From contig JAIEFE010000015.1 in the NCBI GenBank assembly GCA_029067085.1, positions 243,633 to 307,632 of the forward strand: 64,000 bases of DNA. The letters run 5' to 3'. The position numbers and the translations under genes are program-made. The notes beneath the pieces were generated by a model. That model saw only the letters and a program-made list of their open reading frames with translations, searched no databases and had not been told where the DNA came from. Source of the stretch: Lachnospiraceae bacterium. GTDB taxonomy: Bacteria; Bacillota; Clostridia; Lachnospirales; Lachnospiraceae. Shown piece by piece: positions 55,239 to 63,574 of this stretch (within the stretch, counting starts at the first letter, position 1; every line of letters starts with the position of its first letter).

Positions 55239-55748
55239 TTATGCCTTCAGGTAAGTCTTATATCCGACCTCCTTCAGTTTCGCATCCTTCTCCTGCACGC
55301 TCTCCTTCAGGCTCTCGGAATAGTGTTTCAGCCGCTCAAGAAGCGCCGCATCTGAAACAGCCAGAATCTTTGCCGCCAGAATCCCTGCATTCTGTCCGCC
55401 GTTTATGGCAACCGTCGCCACCGGGATGCCCGAAGGCATCTGTACGATGGAGTAAAGGGAATCCACACCACCCAGATCGGATGTCTTCATGGGAATGCCG
55501 ATCACCGGCAGCGGAAAGATCGCCGCACACATTCCCGGCAGATGAGCCGCTTTTCCTGCGCCCGCGATGATCACTTTCAGTCCCTTTGCCTCCGCTCCTT
55601 TCGCGTACTCGTAGAACACGTCCGGCTCCCTGTGCGCGGAGATGATCGTCATTTCATAGGAGATGCCGAGTTCCTCCAAAATATCAGCCGCCTTTGCCAT
55701 AACGGGCAGATCCGAATCGCTGCCCATCACGATGCCCACCTGTGCCAT
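55239..55748 (-). CDS. purE: N5-carboxyaminoimidazole ribonucleotide mutase PurE
   Basis: Rearranges N5-CAIR to CAIR. 169 residues (class I PurE) with MGSDSDLPVM, ISAHREPD and the GAGKAAHLPGM loop. First gene of a purE-M-N-D operon; no purK is adjacent. Sigma-A promoter at 55815-55843. Neither a purine riboswitch nor a PurR-type box is visible in the 150-bp leader. Confidence 0.95.
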   Translation of the reverse strand: MAQVGIVMGSDSDLPVMAKAADILEELGISYEMTIISAHREPDVFYEYAKGAEAKGLKVIIAGAGKAAHLPGMCAAIFPLPVIGIPMKTSDLGGVDSLYSIVQMPSGIPVATVAINGGQNAGILAAKILAVSDAALLERLKHYSESLKESVQEKDAKLKEVGYKTYLKA

Positions 55749-55814
55749 CCGTCATTTCCTCCTTATTTCTTCTCACCACAACATCTTGTGGATAAACAAA
55801 CTTTCTTAGAGTAT

Positions 55815-55843
55815 AGTATACTAGATTTTCCCTGATTTCGCAA
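55815..55843 (-). promoter_or_regulatory. Sigma-A promoter of the pur operon
   Basis: Minus strand TTGCGA (55843-55838), 17-nt spacer, TATACT (55820-55815), about 67 bp before the purE start codon. Confidence 0.75.
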
Positions 55844-55899
55844 CATCTTTTATCAGTTCAGCCGGGGCACCCTATGGGGCAAACCATGCCTGCATGCGT

Positions 55900-57972
55900 T
55901 TACTGCTCCGTCAGTGCACGATTCAGCTCTTCACAGCCCGGCAGTACAAATTGACCATTTTGGATAATAGCAATCTTCTCACCCGATTCAGTCAACACCG
56001 AAACCTCTCCCAATTCGTCGTAAGGGATCGTAATGTCCGTGTGGCACTGGAAATATGCCTTACTGACATCTGTGTCACGTAAAACTGACACCTCGTTATC
56101 CTTTGCGATGATCTCCTTACCGTCCGGATTGTAGAGACGTACGGTCTCCTCGTGGGAATAACAGGTGTCTCCCAGCGCAAAATGAGGCCCCGTCTTCTCC
56201 GCAATCAGAATCGGAAGTTTGTCTTCAATATGATATTTTCTTGCCGCACGATAAGCTGTTGTGTTGGTGCCGATGGCAAACTCTCCTAACGGGAGCCTGT
56301 CGTGATGGAAGAGCACATTGTCCCTGATGTACTTGCGGTTTTCCTCTCTCTGCGGAAAATTTTCGCAGTCGTAATCCGTCACGAAGCCATCTTCAAAGCG
56401 AAGTCTGATGTTTTTGTACTCCAGACCGTTTAAGAATACCCGGGTCACATGCAAAAGCCCTTCCGTCCCCGTAAGCAGCGGCGATGTAAACACCTCTCCC
56501 ACCGGAATATTGACGTCCGCCACGCAGTTTTCAAAATTGGTCTGCGTTTCAGGATCCTCCAGCGGGTGAAGCTGTATCTTCATATCCGTTTCATTTCCCT
56601 TTCCGCCTTTGACTAATACGGTCAATCCCTTATCCAGTGCGTCAATGATAGTCTGTTGAATCTTCCGATACCGCATATAGTCCAGCGTATTGATCTCCAC
56701 AACAGCATCAAAGATCTCCGCATACTGCGCGCCGATCTGGGGCACAGGAAACGCAATGATGGTAAAACTGCGCTCCTCCCCTTTGATGTAGTTGTTCTGC
56801 AAGGCTGACATTCGTCCGGCAAGAGCGACAGAAAGCTTTTGCTGTTTTTCGCTCAGACGGCAGGCTTCTTTCTTCACCTCCGGCACAAAAGGCGTCTCCC
56901 CGAAGATCTCCACCACCGCGGGGCCGCCGAACAAGGCCGCCTGCTCCTTATACCGTTCATACACCCGCTGCGCTGCTGCATACCTGCTCTCAGCCAGCGC
57001 ATTGTCCAGAAACAACGCCTGATCCTCTCTGTGATCGTAATCGTACTGCTTGTTCGGATTCGCACCGAAATAACCGTTCTTGTTGACGCTTCTGGCCTGA
57101 AAAACACTGCCTCCCGCACGGCAGAAGGAAGACTGTAGACCAATTCGGTCAAAATTTTGAACAGCCTGTCGGATCATCCGCTCGAACCCCAGAGCATAAC
57201 GGATCGCTACCGTCTCCTTGATGGAGATATCTTTATTCGTCACCTCAAAACCGATGCGGTAACCTTCCGTGTAGGTATCCGCCATCAGCCTGATCCTCTC
57301 CTCGGACATTTCATTCAGATGTGCTGCCGTCTCCAACTCATTCTCCGTGATATATTCCCCAAAATAATAAAGGTAACGGAGATCGGAAAGATTGCTTTCC
57401 ATTATGATCCTGCGGGCAAAATCTCTGTCCGCGTCCAGAACGGCCGCCGTTCTCTCCTCAAAGTCCGCCTCATAATAATCATTCACATACCAGTAAAGCG
57501 TCCGAAGCAGAGTGTCGATCTCCGGCACGCCGCCGGTCTCCTGTTCCTCGCTGACAAAGATCTGATAGACCTCTAAAAGAAGTTCCGCACGAATCAGCAC
57601 GGCATTTCGATTTCCCTCATAAACGGCTGGTACGGCACTGCGAAGCTCCGCATACAGACAGGAGAGCAGCTGCCCGATTGACTCACCAAGTCTATTTACG
57701 GCATAGGCCGGATTCGCATAGCTTTCCCCATAATGTTCCGGTAAAATATCCGCATAGAGCGCATGATTGTGTTCTTTCAGTTCCTCCATGCTCATGCGGC
57801 GCAGATCTCCGCTCTCCACCATGTCGTAAGTGCGGTTCAGCAACAGCATAAACTCTGCTGTCTGCATAAAATAATCCCGGTAAGCCTCTCCGCAGATTGA
57901 CTCATCCGGTATCTCTTTAATCCGGGCAAAAGCAAGCCCGTAACGCTCTGCAATTAATTCTTCCTGTCTCAT
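55900..57972 (-). CDS. M29-type metallo-aminopeptidase with long N-terminal extension
   Basis: Predicted cytoplasmic aminopeptidase. 690 residues from the ATG at 57972 (AGAGG RBS). The C-terminal half (about 320-690) has the M29/AmpS blocks: VGEVFTSPLLTGTEG, the LRFEDGFV strand, LGEFAIGTNT and GPHFALGDTCYSHEE, which supply the metal ligands. The N-terminal 300 residues are helical and of no recognised family; classical M29 enzymes are about 410 residues, so this is a larger variant typical of Clostridia. Two TTGACY-type palindromes lie inside (56609, 57136). Confidence 0.85.
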   Translation of the reverse strand: MRQEELIAERYGLAFARIKEIPDESICGEAYRDYFMQTAEFMLLLNRTYDMVESGDLRRMSMEELKEHNHALYADILPEHYGESYANPAYAVNRLGESIGQLLSCLYAELRSAVPAVYEGNRNAVLIRAELLLEVYQIFVSEEQETGGVPEIDTLLRTLYWYVNDYYEADFEERTAAVLDADRDFARRIIMESNLSDLRYLYYFGEYITENELETAAHLNEMSEERIRLMADTYTEGYRIGFEVTNKDISIKETVAIRYALGFERMIRQAVQNFDRIGLQSSFCRAGGSVFQARSVNKNGYFGANPNKQYDYDHREDQALFLDNALAESRYAAAQRVYERYKEQAALFGGPAVVEIFGETPFVPEVKKEACRLSEKQQKLSVALAGRMSALQNNYIKGEERSFTIIAFPVPQIGAQYAEIFDAVVEINTLDYMRYRKIQQTIIDALDKGLTVLVKGGKGNETDMKIQLHPLEDPETQTNFENCVADVNIPVGEVFTSPLLTGTEGLLHVTRVFLNGLEYKNIRLRFEDGFVTDYDCENFPQREENRKYIRDNVLFHHDRLPLGEFAIGTNTTAYRAARKYHIEDKLPILIAEKTGPHFALGDTCYSHEETVRLYNPDGKEIIAKDNEVSVLRDTDVSKAYFQCHTDITIPYDELGEVSVLTESGEKIAIIQNGQFVLPGCEELNRALTEQ

Positions 57973-57995
57973 AGTCACCTCTCTGCCGATTCGTG

Positions 57996-58316
57996 TCAGG
58001 CATAAGCTCCTGCGTAAAGAATCACGCTCAGAACTGCCAGCACCAATATATTTAATACAATGCCCAGATAACTGAAAAAATAAAACTTATCCCGGTCCGA
58101 TTTTGACAGCACGCCCAGTACGATACCCACAAAAGCAAAAATCATGGTCAAAAAAGCCACCGCCCCGTACTGTAAGGGAACCTTTCCCGCTTTTGTGTAG
58201 CTGTCAACAATTATGTAAACCAGTGATGCCAGCGAAAGCACCCCCAGAATGGTCGCCATGATTCCTTTCTGACTGTGTTCTTTGCTGGTAAACATGAAAC
58301 TGTTTTTTTTCCACAT
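57996..58316 (-). CDS. Small three-TM membrane protein (DUF6142-like)
   Basis: 106 residues from the ATG at 58316 (AGAGG RBS 9 nt upstream); ATGs at 58337 and 58361 are also in frame. The MWKKNSFMFTSKEHSQKGIMA opening is followed by three TM helices. It resembles the DUF6142 family of Clostridia; function unknown. It lies 23 nt before the aminopeptidase gene and may be co-transcribed with it. Confidence 0.7.
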   Translation of the reverse strand: MWKKNSFMFTSKEHSQKGIMATILGVLSLASLVYIIVDSYTKAGKVPLQYGAVAFLTMIFAFVGIVLGVLSKSDRDKFYFFSYLGIVLNILVLAVLSVILYAGAYA

Positions 58317-58396
58317 AAAATTTTTCCTCTTTGCCATATATATGCGCGATAAACATGGCATATTTGTCCCTGTACTTCTGACTCTGCTTATCGTGC

Positions 58397-58431
58397 AAAA
58401 AAGGGTATTCCCGAGCCCGTCGAAAACACCC
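58397..58431 (-). terminator. Rho-independent terminator
   Basis: Minus-strand stem GGGTGTTTTC/GGGAATACCC with G-T pairs (58431-58422 with 58412-58403), followed by TTTTTT. It ends the 50-residue gene upstream. Confidence 0.75.
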
Positions 58432-58441
58432 TCCCTTTTCT

Positions 58442-58594
58442 TTAAAATAATATTTTATTTCTTCCCGCCAGAAGCTTCGCACCGCTAATGACGAGGAGTA
58501 CGCCTCCGGCTATGCCTACCACCATAACCACTACACCGAATGCGAGGTTTAAAGCGCCTGCCCCGCCCATGATCTTATAGGTTCTTTCTTCCAT
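58442..58594 (-). CDS. 50-residue membrane protein
   Basis: Start ATG at 58594 with a GGAGG RBS 5 nt upstream. Residues about 8-40 form one long or two short TM segments rich in Gly and Val (GALNLAFGVVVMVVGIAGG); the tail is short and basic. It has its own terminator, which supports a real gene. Function unknown. Confidence 0.65.
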   Translation of the reverse strand: MEERTYKIMGGAGALNLAFGVVVMVVGIAGGVLLVISGAKLLAGRNKILF

Positions 58595-58636
58595 ATTTTC
58601 CTCCATTCCACGATTGTCGCCCAGCAGCGTACAATA

Positions 58637-58678
58637 AGAGTATGCCTGCGGCAAACTCTGAGAATGCTTTGCATTCTC
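58637..58678 (+). repeat. Double-hairpin element (related to 52168-52213)
   Basis: AGAGTATGCC-TGC-GGCAAACTCT (one mismatch) then GAGAATGC-TTT-GCATTCTC (perfect). The second hairpin plus the next bases (AATGATTTACA...CGCTTTT) match the copy at 52195-52232. Confidence 0.9.
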
Positions 58679-58720
58679 CCTAAATGATTTACACTACCGC
58701 TTTTCCAAACAATTTCAAAC

Positions 58721-59398
58721 TCACCTCGCCCCATAGGTTTCATAGTAAGCGTCAATCTGCCCTTTTAAATCATCATCAATATAAACCTTACCCTCAATGG
58801 GCTTATTGTAAAGGCACTCCACCACTTCCTCCATGGTAACGATAGCACCGGTCTCGAATCCGTACTTCTCTTTGATCTCATCCAGCGCGCTCTTGTCGGT
58901 CTCAAGGCCCCGCTCCATTCGGTTTAAGGATACGATCAGTCCCTTGATCGTGACATTTGCCTGCGCCTGAATGATGGGGAAGGTTTCCTCGATCGACTTT
59001 CCGGAGGTGGTCACATCCTCTATGATCACTACTCTGTCGCCATCCTTCAACTTAGAGCCGAGCAGTATTCCTGTATCACCGTGATCCTTCACTTCTTTTC
59101 TGTTTGCACAGTAGCGAATCTCCTTCCCGTAGAGCTCGCTGATCGCCATAGCCGTTGCCACAGCGAGGGGGATTCCCTTGTAGGCAGGCCCGAACAGCAC
59201 GTCAAAGTCAAGCCCGTACCTGTCGTGGATGGCCTTTGCATAATACTCTCCCAGCTTTCTTAACTGCGCGCCCGTCACATAAGCGCCCGCATTCATAAAA
59301 AAGGGAGACTTTCTGCCGCTTTTTAAAGTAAAATCTCCAAACTTCAACACCTGGCTGTCCACCATGAAGCCGATAAACTCCTGTTTATACTGTTCCAT
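58721..59398 (-). CDS. pyrE: Orotate phosphoribosyltransferase PyrE
   Basis: Converts orotate and PRPP to OMP in pyrimidine synthesis. 225 residues from the ATG at 59398 (GGAGAGG RBS). FTLKSGRKSPFF, the GPAYKGIPLA loop, the RKEVKDHG region and the PRPP-binding VVIIEDVTTSGKS are all present. It stands alone here; other pyr genes are outside the window. Confidence 0.97.
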   Translation of the reverse strand: MEQYKQEFIGFMVDSQVLKFGDFTLKSGRKSPFFMNAGAYVTGAQLRKLGEYYAKAIHDRYGLDFDVLFGPAYKGIPLAVATAMAISELYGKEIRYCANRKEVKDHGDTGILLGSKLKDGDRVVIIEDVTTSGKSIEETFPIIQAQANVTIKGLIVSLNRMERGLETDKSALDEIKEKYGFETGAIVTMEEVVECLYNKPIEGKVYIDDDLKGQIDAYYETYGAR

Positions 59399-59512
59399 TG
59401 CTGTGCCTCTCCTTCCCGCCATCGTATATTCCTATAGTAATTTACCACATACACTTTATCACATCCCGGGGGGCTTTTCAATGTACAATTCTTTTACCTT
59501 CAGTAACTCGTA

Positions 59513-59710
59513 TTACAGGTGCATCGAAACATAGACCCCTATCGCTGCCACCAGCAAAACAAGCAGTGTCCAAAACATGATTTTTCCCACGGTTTGCTGA
59601 TTTTTCGTAACCTTTTGACCTTGCATACGTTTGCGGTCATGTTCCAAAAGGTTTGTCTCAAATGTAAGGTTTTGCATAATATTATCTCTTCTGATCGGAT
59701 TAATACCCAT
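59513..59710 (-). CDS. Small single-TM protein
   Basis: 65 residues from the ATG at 59710 with a perfect GGAGG RBS. A charged N-terminus, then one TM helix near the C-terminus (about 43-62, MFWTLLVLLVAAIGVYVSM). No known family; the small size and good RBS make it a probable real gene. Confidence 0.6.
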   Translation of the reverse strand: MGINPIRRDNIMQNLTFETNLLEHDRKRMQGQKVTKNQQTVGKIMFWTLLVLLVAAIGVYVSMHL

Positions 59711-59805
59711 GCCAGCCTCCTTATCATAATTCAAATCGCACCAATACACCCTTTAACTATAATATGATATCCATTTTATCACATCTTGGAGGGGCTGTTC
59801 AACAT

Positions 59806-61908
59806 TCAATCCCCGCAGGAACCCAGCCTTTCAAGAATCACCCATCCGATTCCGATCAACACAAACCCCACGCCACACAGGCACAGTACTTCCATTACCG
59901 AAAGCGTATCTTGATAAAGCGCCGGCAGAACTTTCTCAACCTGCTCCGGATAATAGCTCACGAAAACGCTGATCGCATTGTTGATAAAGTGCATCAGCAT
60001 CGCCGGGTAGATACTGCCCGTTTTCCAGACGACGAGACAGAGCAGCAGCCCCAACAAGCCGGTAGGAATGAATTTCACGAGGCTCATGTGATACAGTCCG
60101 AATAATGCCGCCGTAATCGCGATTGCCGAAGACACACGGTATTTAGCCTTCAGCGAGTGCATGATCACACCGCGGAACAGCATTTCCTCGCAGACCGCAG
60201 GCGCAAGAGCGATTACCAAAAATACCGCCAAAACATTGCCGCTCATAATATCCGCAAAAACCGTCTCCACATTGCCGGTGCTCTCAGGAAACAGACTCGT
60301 TAAACCGATGGCAATGACCAGATTGACCAGATACGCTCCTGCAATGAGCACTGCGCCGCCCAGAAAATCCATCGCTTTGGCACCCGCAAAACCGTATGTC
60401 TTTTTTATGTCCCGTTTCGTATAGATCACTAAAAACAGCGGTACCACGAGCAGGATCAACTGCGTGCCGAAGACGCCCGTCAAGCCGTATCTGATCTGCA
60501 GCATACTTCCCGCATAAAGCACCAAAAGCATCGTAAGCGCCACCACAAACCACACGTCCGATACCGTAGGTACGCCGCCCTTCTTCAGATCGCTCCGCCT
60601 TTCAAAAAGCTGCAGTCCGGCCTTGCCGTCGGAAAACAGGATCGCTTCGCTGTCATAAATCTTGCTGAGAAACAAGATCGCGATCACCGCGTAGGCCACA
60701 TTGCTTAGAAGTACCATCGCGATCACGCCATAATCCACTTTAAACAGCAGCATATTTTTAACGAGCAGACAGATATTAGCCACCGGCAGCATCGCCATCG
60801 TCTGCGTCAGCTCAATATTCGGCAGGAAGCCGACGTAGCCTACAAACATCACCACCAGCATGAGCGGCGTAATATAATTGTTCGCTTCCTTATAACTTTT
60901 GGCAAACGATGTGACGCACATCGCCACCGCACTGATGAATAAGGAGAATGCGAACACCGCCAGAATGCACACAAGTATCGCCGGAATAAACTTTGCCAGA
61001 TCAAAAGCCCCCATATCCGTCTGCATATCCAGCATTTTATACATATAAAAAGTGATCGCTCCCATCGAAAGGATGTTGAGCAGCGCCGAAACGATACCGA
61101 TCACCGCCACCGTAATAAACTTGGATACGATCAGTTGTCTGTTTGTCACCGGAAGGGTAAGGATCGTCTCCAAAGTCCCTCTCTCCCGCTCTCCCGCAGT
61201 CGTGTCGATCGCCGGATACATCGTTCCCATCAGCAGGCTGATCACCAGCATAAAAGGAAGGATCGAACCCATAATGCTCCCGATTGACTGCTCGCTGCTG
61301 GCAATATTTCGCCTCGCATACGCGATTGGTTCCAATACTGCCTGCACATCAAGCCCTTCCTCTGCAATTATCTGTTTCGACAGATCCTCTTTTAAGGCAT
61401 CAAACACATCCATAATAAGCCCTGCCGCATAGGAGGAATTGTCTGCGGATGAAAGATAATACACATCATACTGCATCTTGGCATCCAGCAGCTGCCCGGT
61501 TACATACGCGTCAATCTCCTCCTCGTTCAGGGCAGTCTCATAATCTGTGATACTGCCGGAATCTACGATTGTGATCTCGTATGACTGCTCATCTTCCTCT
61601 GCTGTTTTCTCCGTTGCCGCAGCGGCATCAGCGTCCGTCTGTACTCCGCCCTCTGCGGTCTTACTGCCGTCAAAACGAAATTCTTCCAGCTTGTGTAAGA
61701 ACCTGCCCTCATCTTCTGCTGCCACGACGATCTTATATTCCTGTTTTTCCATACTGGAAGAGATAAAAGCCACAAGCTGCATTGCGCCGAGAAAAATAAG
61801 CGGATATAGGATGATCGGAATCACCAGCATAATAAACACCGTCTTCTTGTCCCGGAATACATCCAGCATTTCCTTTTTCACCAAAGTCTTTATTATCTTT
61901 GTACTCAT
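59806..61908 (-). CDS. ABC-2 permease (NatB-like) fused to a CPBP intramembrane protease domain
   Basis: 700 residues. The N-terminal part (about 1-400) is an ABC-2 type permease with the NatB plan: first TM helix, a large extracellular domain (about 45-200), then six TM helices, and the GERERGTLETILTLPV motif. The C-terminal part (about 450-690) is a CPBP (Abi) rhomboid-like protease with EEMLFRG, HMSLVKF and HFINNAIS motifs carrying the catalytic Glu and His residues. The start overlaps the ATPase gene by 4 nt. Fusions of this kind are found in Clostridia; the transported substrate is not known (Na+ in the Bacillus prototype). Confidence 0.9.
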   Translation of the reverse strand: MSTKIIKTLVKKEMLDVFRDKKTVFIMLVIPIILYPLIFLGAMQLVAFISSSMEKQEYKIVVAAEDEGRFLHKLEEFRFDGSKTAEGGVQTDADAAAATEKTAEEDEQSYEITIVDSGSITDYETALNEEEIDAYVTGQLLDAKMQYDVYYLSSADNSSYAAGLIMDVFDALKEDLSKQIIAEEGLDVQAVLEPIAYARRNIASSEQSIGSIMGSILPFMLVISLLMGTMYPAIDTTAGERERGTLETILTLPVTNRQLIVSKFITVAVIGIVSALLNILSMGAITFYMYKMLDMQTDMGAFDLAKFIPAILVCILAVFAFSLFISAVAMCVTSFAKSYKEANNYITPLMLVVMFVGYVGFLPNIELTQTMAMLPVANICLLVKNMLLFKVDYGVIAMVLLSNVAYAVIAILFLSKIYDSEAILFSDGKAGLQLFERRSDLKKGGVPTVSDVWFVVALTMLLVLYAGSMLQIRYGLTGVFGTQLILLVVPLFLVIYTKRDIKKTYGFAGAKAMDFLGGAVLIAGAYLVNLVIAIGLTSLFPESTGNVETVFADIMSGNVLAVFLVIALAPAVCEEMLFRGVIMHSLKAKYRVSSAIAITAALFGLYHMSLVKFIPTGLLGLLLCLVVWKTGSIYPAMLMHFINNAISVFVSYYPEQVEKVLPALYQDTLSVMEVLCLCGVGFVLIGIGWVILERLGSCGD

Positions 61909-62720
61909 CTGCGCAACCTTCTCTTTCCCTTATTCTCTGTTGACGAATCGGAGCTGTCAGATTCCAGACCGCCGTTTTCGGCTATCAATCCCGCAAATAT
62001 ATCTCTTAAGCTGTCATGACCGGTCTGTTTTTTCAACTCTGCGGGCGTACCCTCGCCGATGCTCCTGCCCTGATGGATCATAATGATCCTGTCGCACAGA
62101 TATTCCGCTTCTTCCATATAATGCGTGGAATAGAGCACCGTTTTGCCTCTCTCCCGCTCCCCCTTCATAAAATCCACGATCGCCGCACTGCTGATGATAT
62201 CCAGACCCAGTGTAGGCTCGTCAAAAATATAGACCTGCGGGTCATGCACGAGACACCTTGCGATCGAAGCGCGCTGTGTCTGCCCGGTGGACAGCTTCTC
62301 GATCCGGTTATCCAGAAAGGATTCCATGGAAAGCACTTCACTGATCTCGTCGATTCGCCGCTTCGTATCCTCCTCCGACACACCGTAAAGCGCGCCGATC
62401 ATCTGCAGCAGCTCTCTCGTCGAAAACCGTCCGTAAAGCTTTGTATTGTTAGACAGATAGCCGATATGTCTTTTCACTTCTATATCATCCGAGATTTCTT
62501 CATCGCCAAGCCGGATGCTTACCATGCCGCTTGTCGGTTTCATCAATTTGGACATCATACGCAGAAGCGTAGTCTTGCCCGCGCCGTTGGGTCCCAGTAT
62601 TCCGACGATCTCACCCTCTTTCACGGATAGTGAGATACCGTCCACGGCGTTAAACTCACTCTTTTTGTTTTTCTTTTCATTTCTGGTAAATGTCTTTACC
62701 AGATTGTCAGCTGTGATCAT
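61905..62720 (-). CDS. ABC transporter ATP-binding protein (NatA-like)
   Basis: ATPase partner of the permease-protease fusion. 271 residues with Walker A GPNGAGKTTL (about 43-52), signature LSTGQTQRASIARC and Walker B VYIFDEPTLGLD. The C-terminal tail is Ser/Lys-rich. AAGGAG RBS; sigma-A promoter at 62775-62803. The 4-nt ATGA overlap with the permease gene shows coupling. Confidence 0.93.
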   Translation of the reverse strand: MITADNLVKTFTRNEKKNKKSEFNAVDGISLSVKEGEIVGILGPNGAGKTTLLRMMSKLMKPTSGMVSIRLGDEEISDDIEVKRHIGYLSNNTKLYGRFSTRELLQMIGALYGVSEEDTKRRIDEISEVLSMESFLDNRIEKLSTGQTQRASIARCLVHDPQVYIFDEPTLGLDIISSAAIVDFMKGERERGKTVLYSTHYMEEAEYLCDRIIMIHQGRSIGEGTPAELKKQTGHDSLRDIFAGLIAENGGLESDSSDSSTENKGKRRLRR

Positions 62721-62774
62721 TTTCCATTCTCCTTATGTGATCTTAACTCTCCGCACATGCGCAGTACATATTAA

Positions 62775-62803
62775 TATATACAGTATATCAATCGTTTTGC
62801 CAA
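62775..62803 (-). promoter_or_regulatory. Sigma-A promoter of the NatAB-like operon
   Basis: Minus strand TTGGCA (62803-62798), 17-nt spacer, TATATA (62780-62775), about 55 bp before the ATPase start. Confidence 0.7.
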
Positions 62804-62812
62804 GTGCACAGA

Positions 62813-62863
62813 CAAAAAACTCTACGGGCATATTATGGTCGTTTTCCATAACTGCACGTAGAG
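62813..62863 (-). terminator. Rho-independent terminator
   Basis: Long stem CTCTACG...CGTAGAG (62863-62857 with 62826-62820), continuing as ATGG/CCAT inside, with T6 following on the minus strand. It ends the 196-residue gene and insulates the NatAB promoter. Confidence 0.88.
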
Positions 62864-62914
62864 GTTTTCATTCCACGTATAAAATATATTTTAAAAAAAT
62901 CCCGGAGTAACATT

Positions 62915-63505
62915 TTATTTATCCAAAAACCCCAAAAACGTCTTCCACTCCATATACCCCTTCAAATCCCCATATCGGTATTCTGACTGCATGATATCAT
63001 TCACGATCTTTGTCCAGTCAAACTTGTCCGAAAAATTCCATGTGCCGTTTCTGCTCTCCGCATCCTTCTGGGCTTTTGCAATGACGGCTTTCAGCACCGT
63101 GTCCTCAAAGCTGCCTTTCCCGCTCTCTTTCAGATCCGCAGTGTAGGCATACATTTCGGCTGTACTGCAATTCTTCGGATCTACTTTCGACACATCCACC
63201 ATCTGCTCTGTCACATTTCCCGCCTGATCCCATATTTTTACCTTATACACGGGATTTTCCGGATCAAAGTCCTGTGTCCTATATACGGAATAGGAGCAGC
63301 CGCTCACGAGCTCCGCCCCTGAGAATATCGTAATATCCCCTGATCCTTCCTCAGCGCCATGCAGAATGGCTGTCGCCTGTCCTGCCGCCTGTGCCGCTTC
63401 CGCCGCCTGCTTTGCGAAGTTTCCTCCCGGCACATTTCTTTCTGCCCTTCTCGTTTCATATCCGTTTCCCGGATATCCTGCCACTCCAATTCCGTTAACA
63501 CTCAT
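62915..63505 (-). CDS. Uncharacterised Lachnospiraceae-type protein
   Basis: 196 residues from the ATG at 63505 with a GGAGG RBS. No signal peptide or TM helix. The N-terminus SVNGIGVAGYPGNGYETRR is followed by an Ala/Gln-rich helix, a beta region (SYSVYRTQDFDPENPVYKVKIWDQAG) and a helical C-terminus. I do not recognise a named family; proteins with this kind of 'NGIG..GYP' opening occur in tandem in Lachnospiraceae. It follows the partial gene at the right edge by 69 nt and has its own terminator, so the two form one unit. Confidence 0.65.
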   Translation of the reverse strand: MSVNGIGVAGYPGNGYETRRAERNVPGGNFAKQAAEAAQAAGQATAILHGAEEGSGDITIFSGAELVSGCSYSVYRTQDFDPENPVYKVKIWDQAGNVTEQMVDVSKVDPKNCSTAEMYAYTADLKESGKGSFEDTVLKAVIAKAQKDAESRNGTWNFSDKFDWTKIVNDIMQSEYRYGDLKGYMEWKTFLGFLDK

Positions 63506-63574
63506 TTTCAGATCCTCCTGTGTGAAACGTAATACTTCTTCCACTCATAATACGATTGAAAGTTCTGAAAAGTT

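Noticed and set aside
55749..55899. Purine riboswitch or PurR box before purE
   Set aside because: No conserved aptamer stems and no matching box seen; only a sigma-A promoter is supported.
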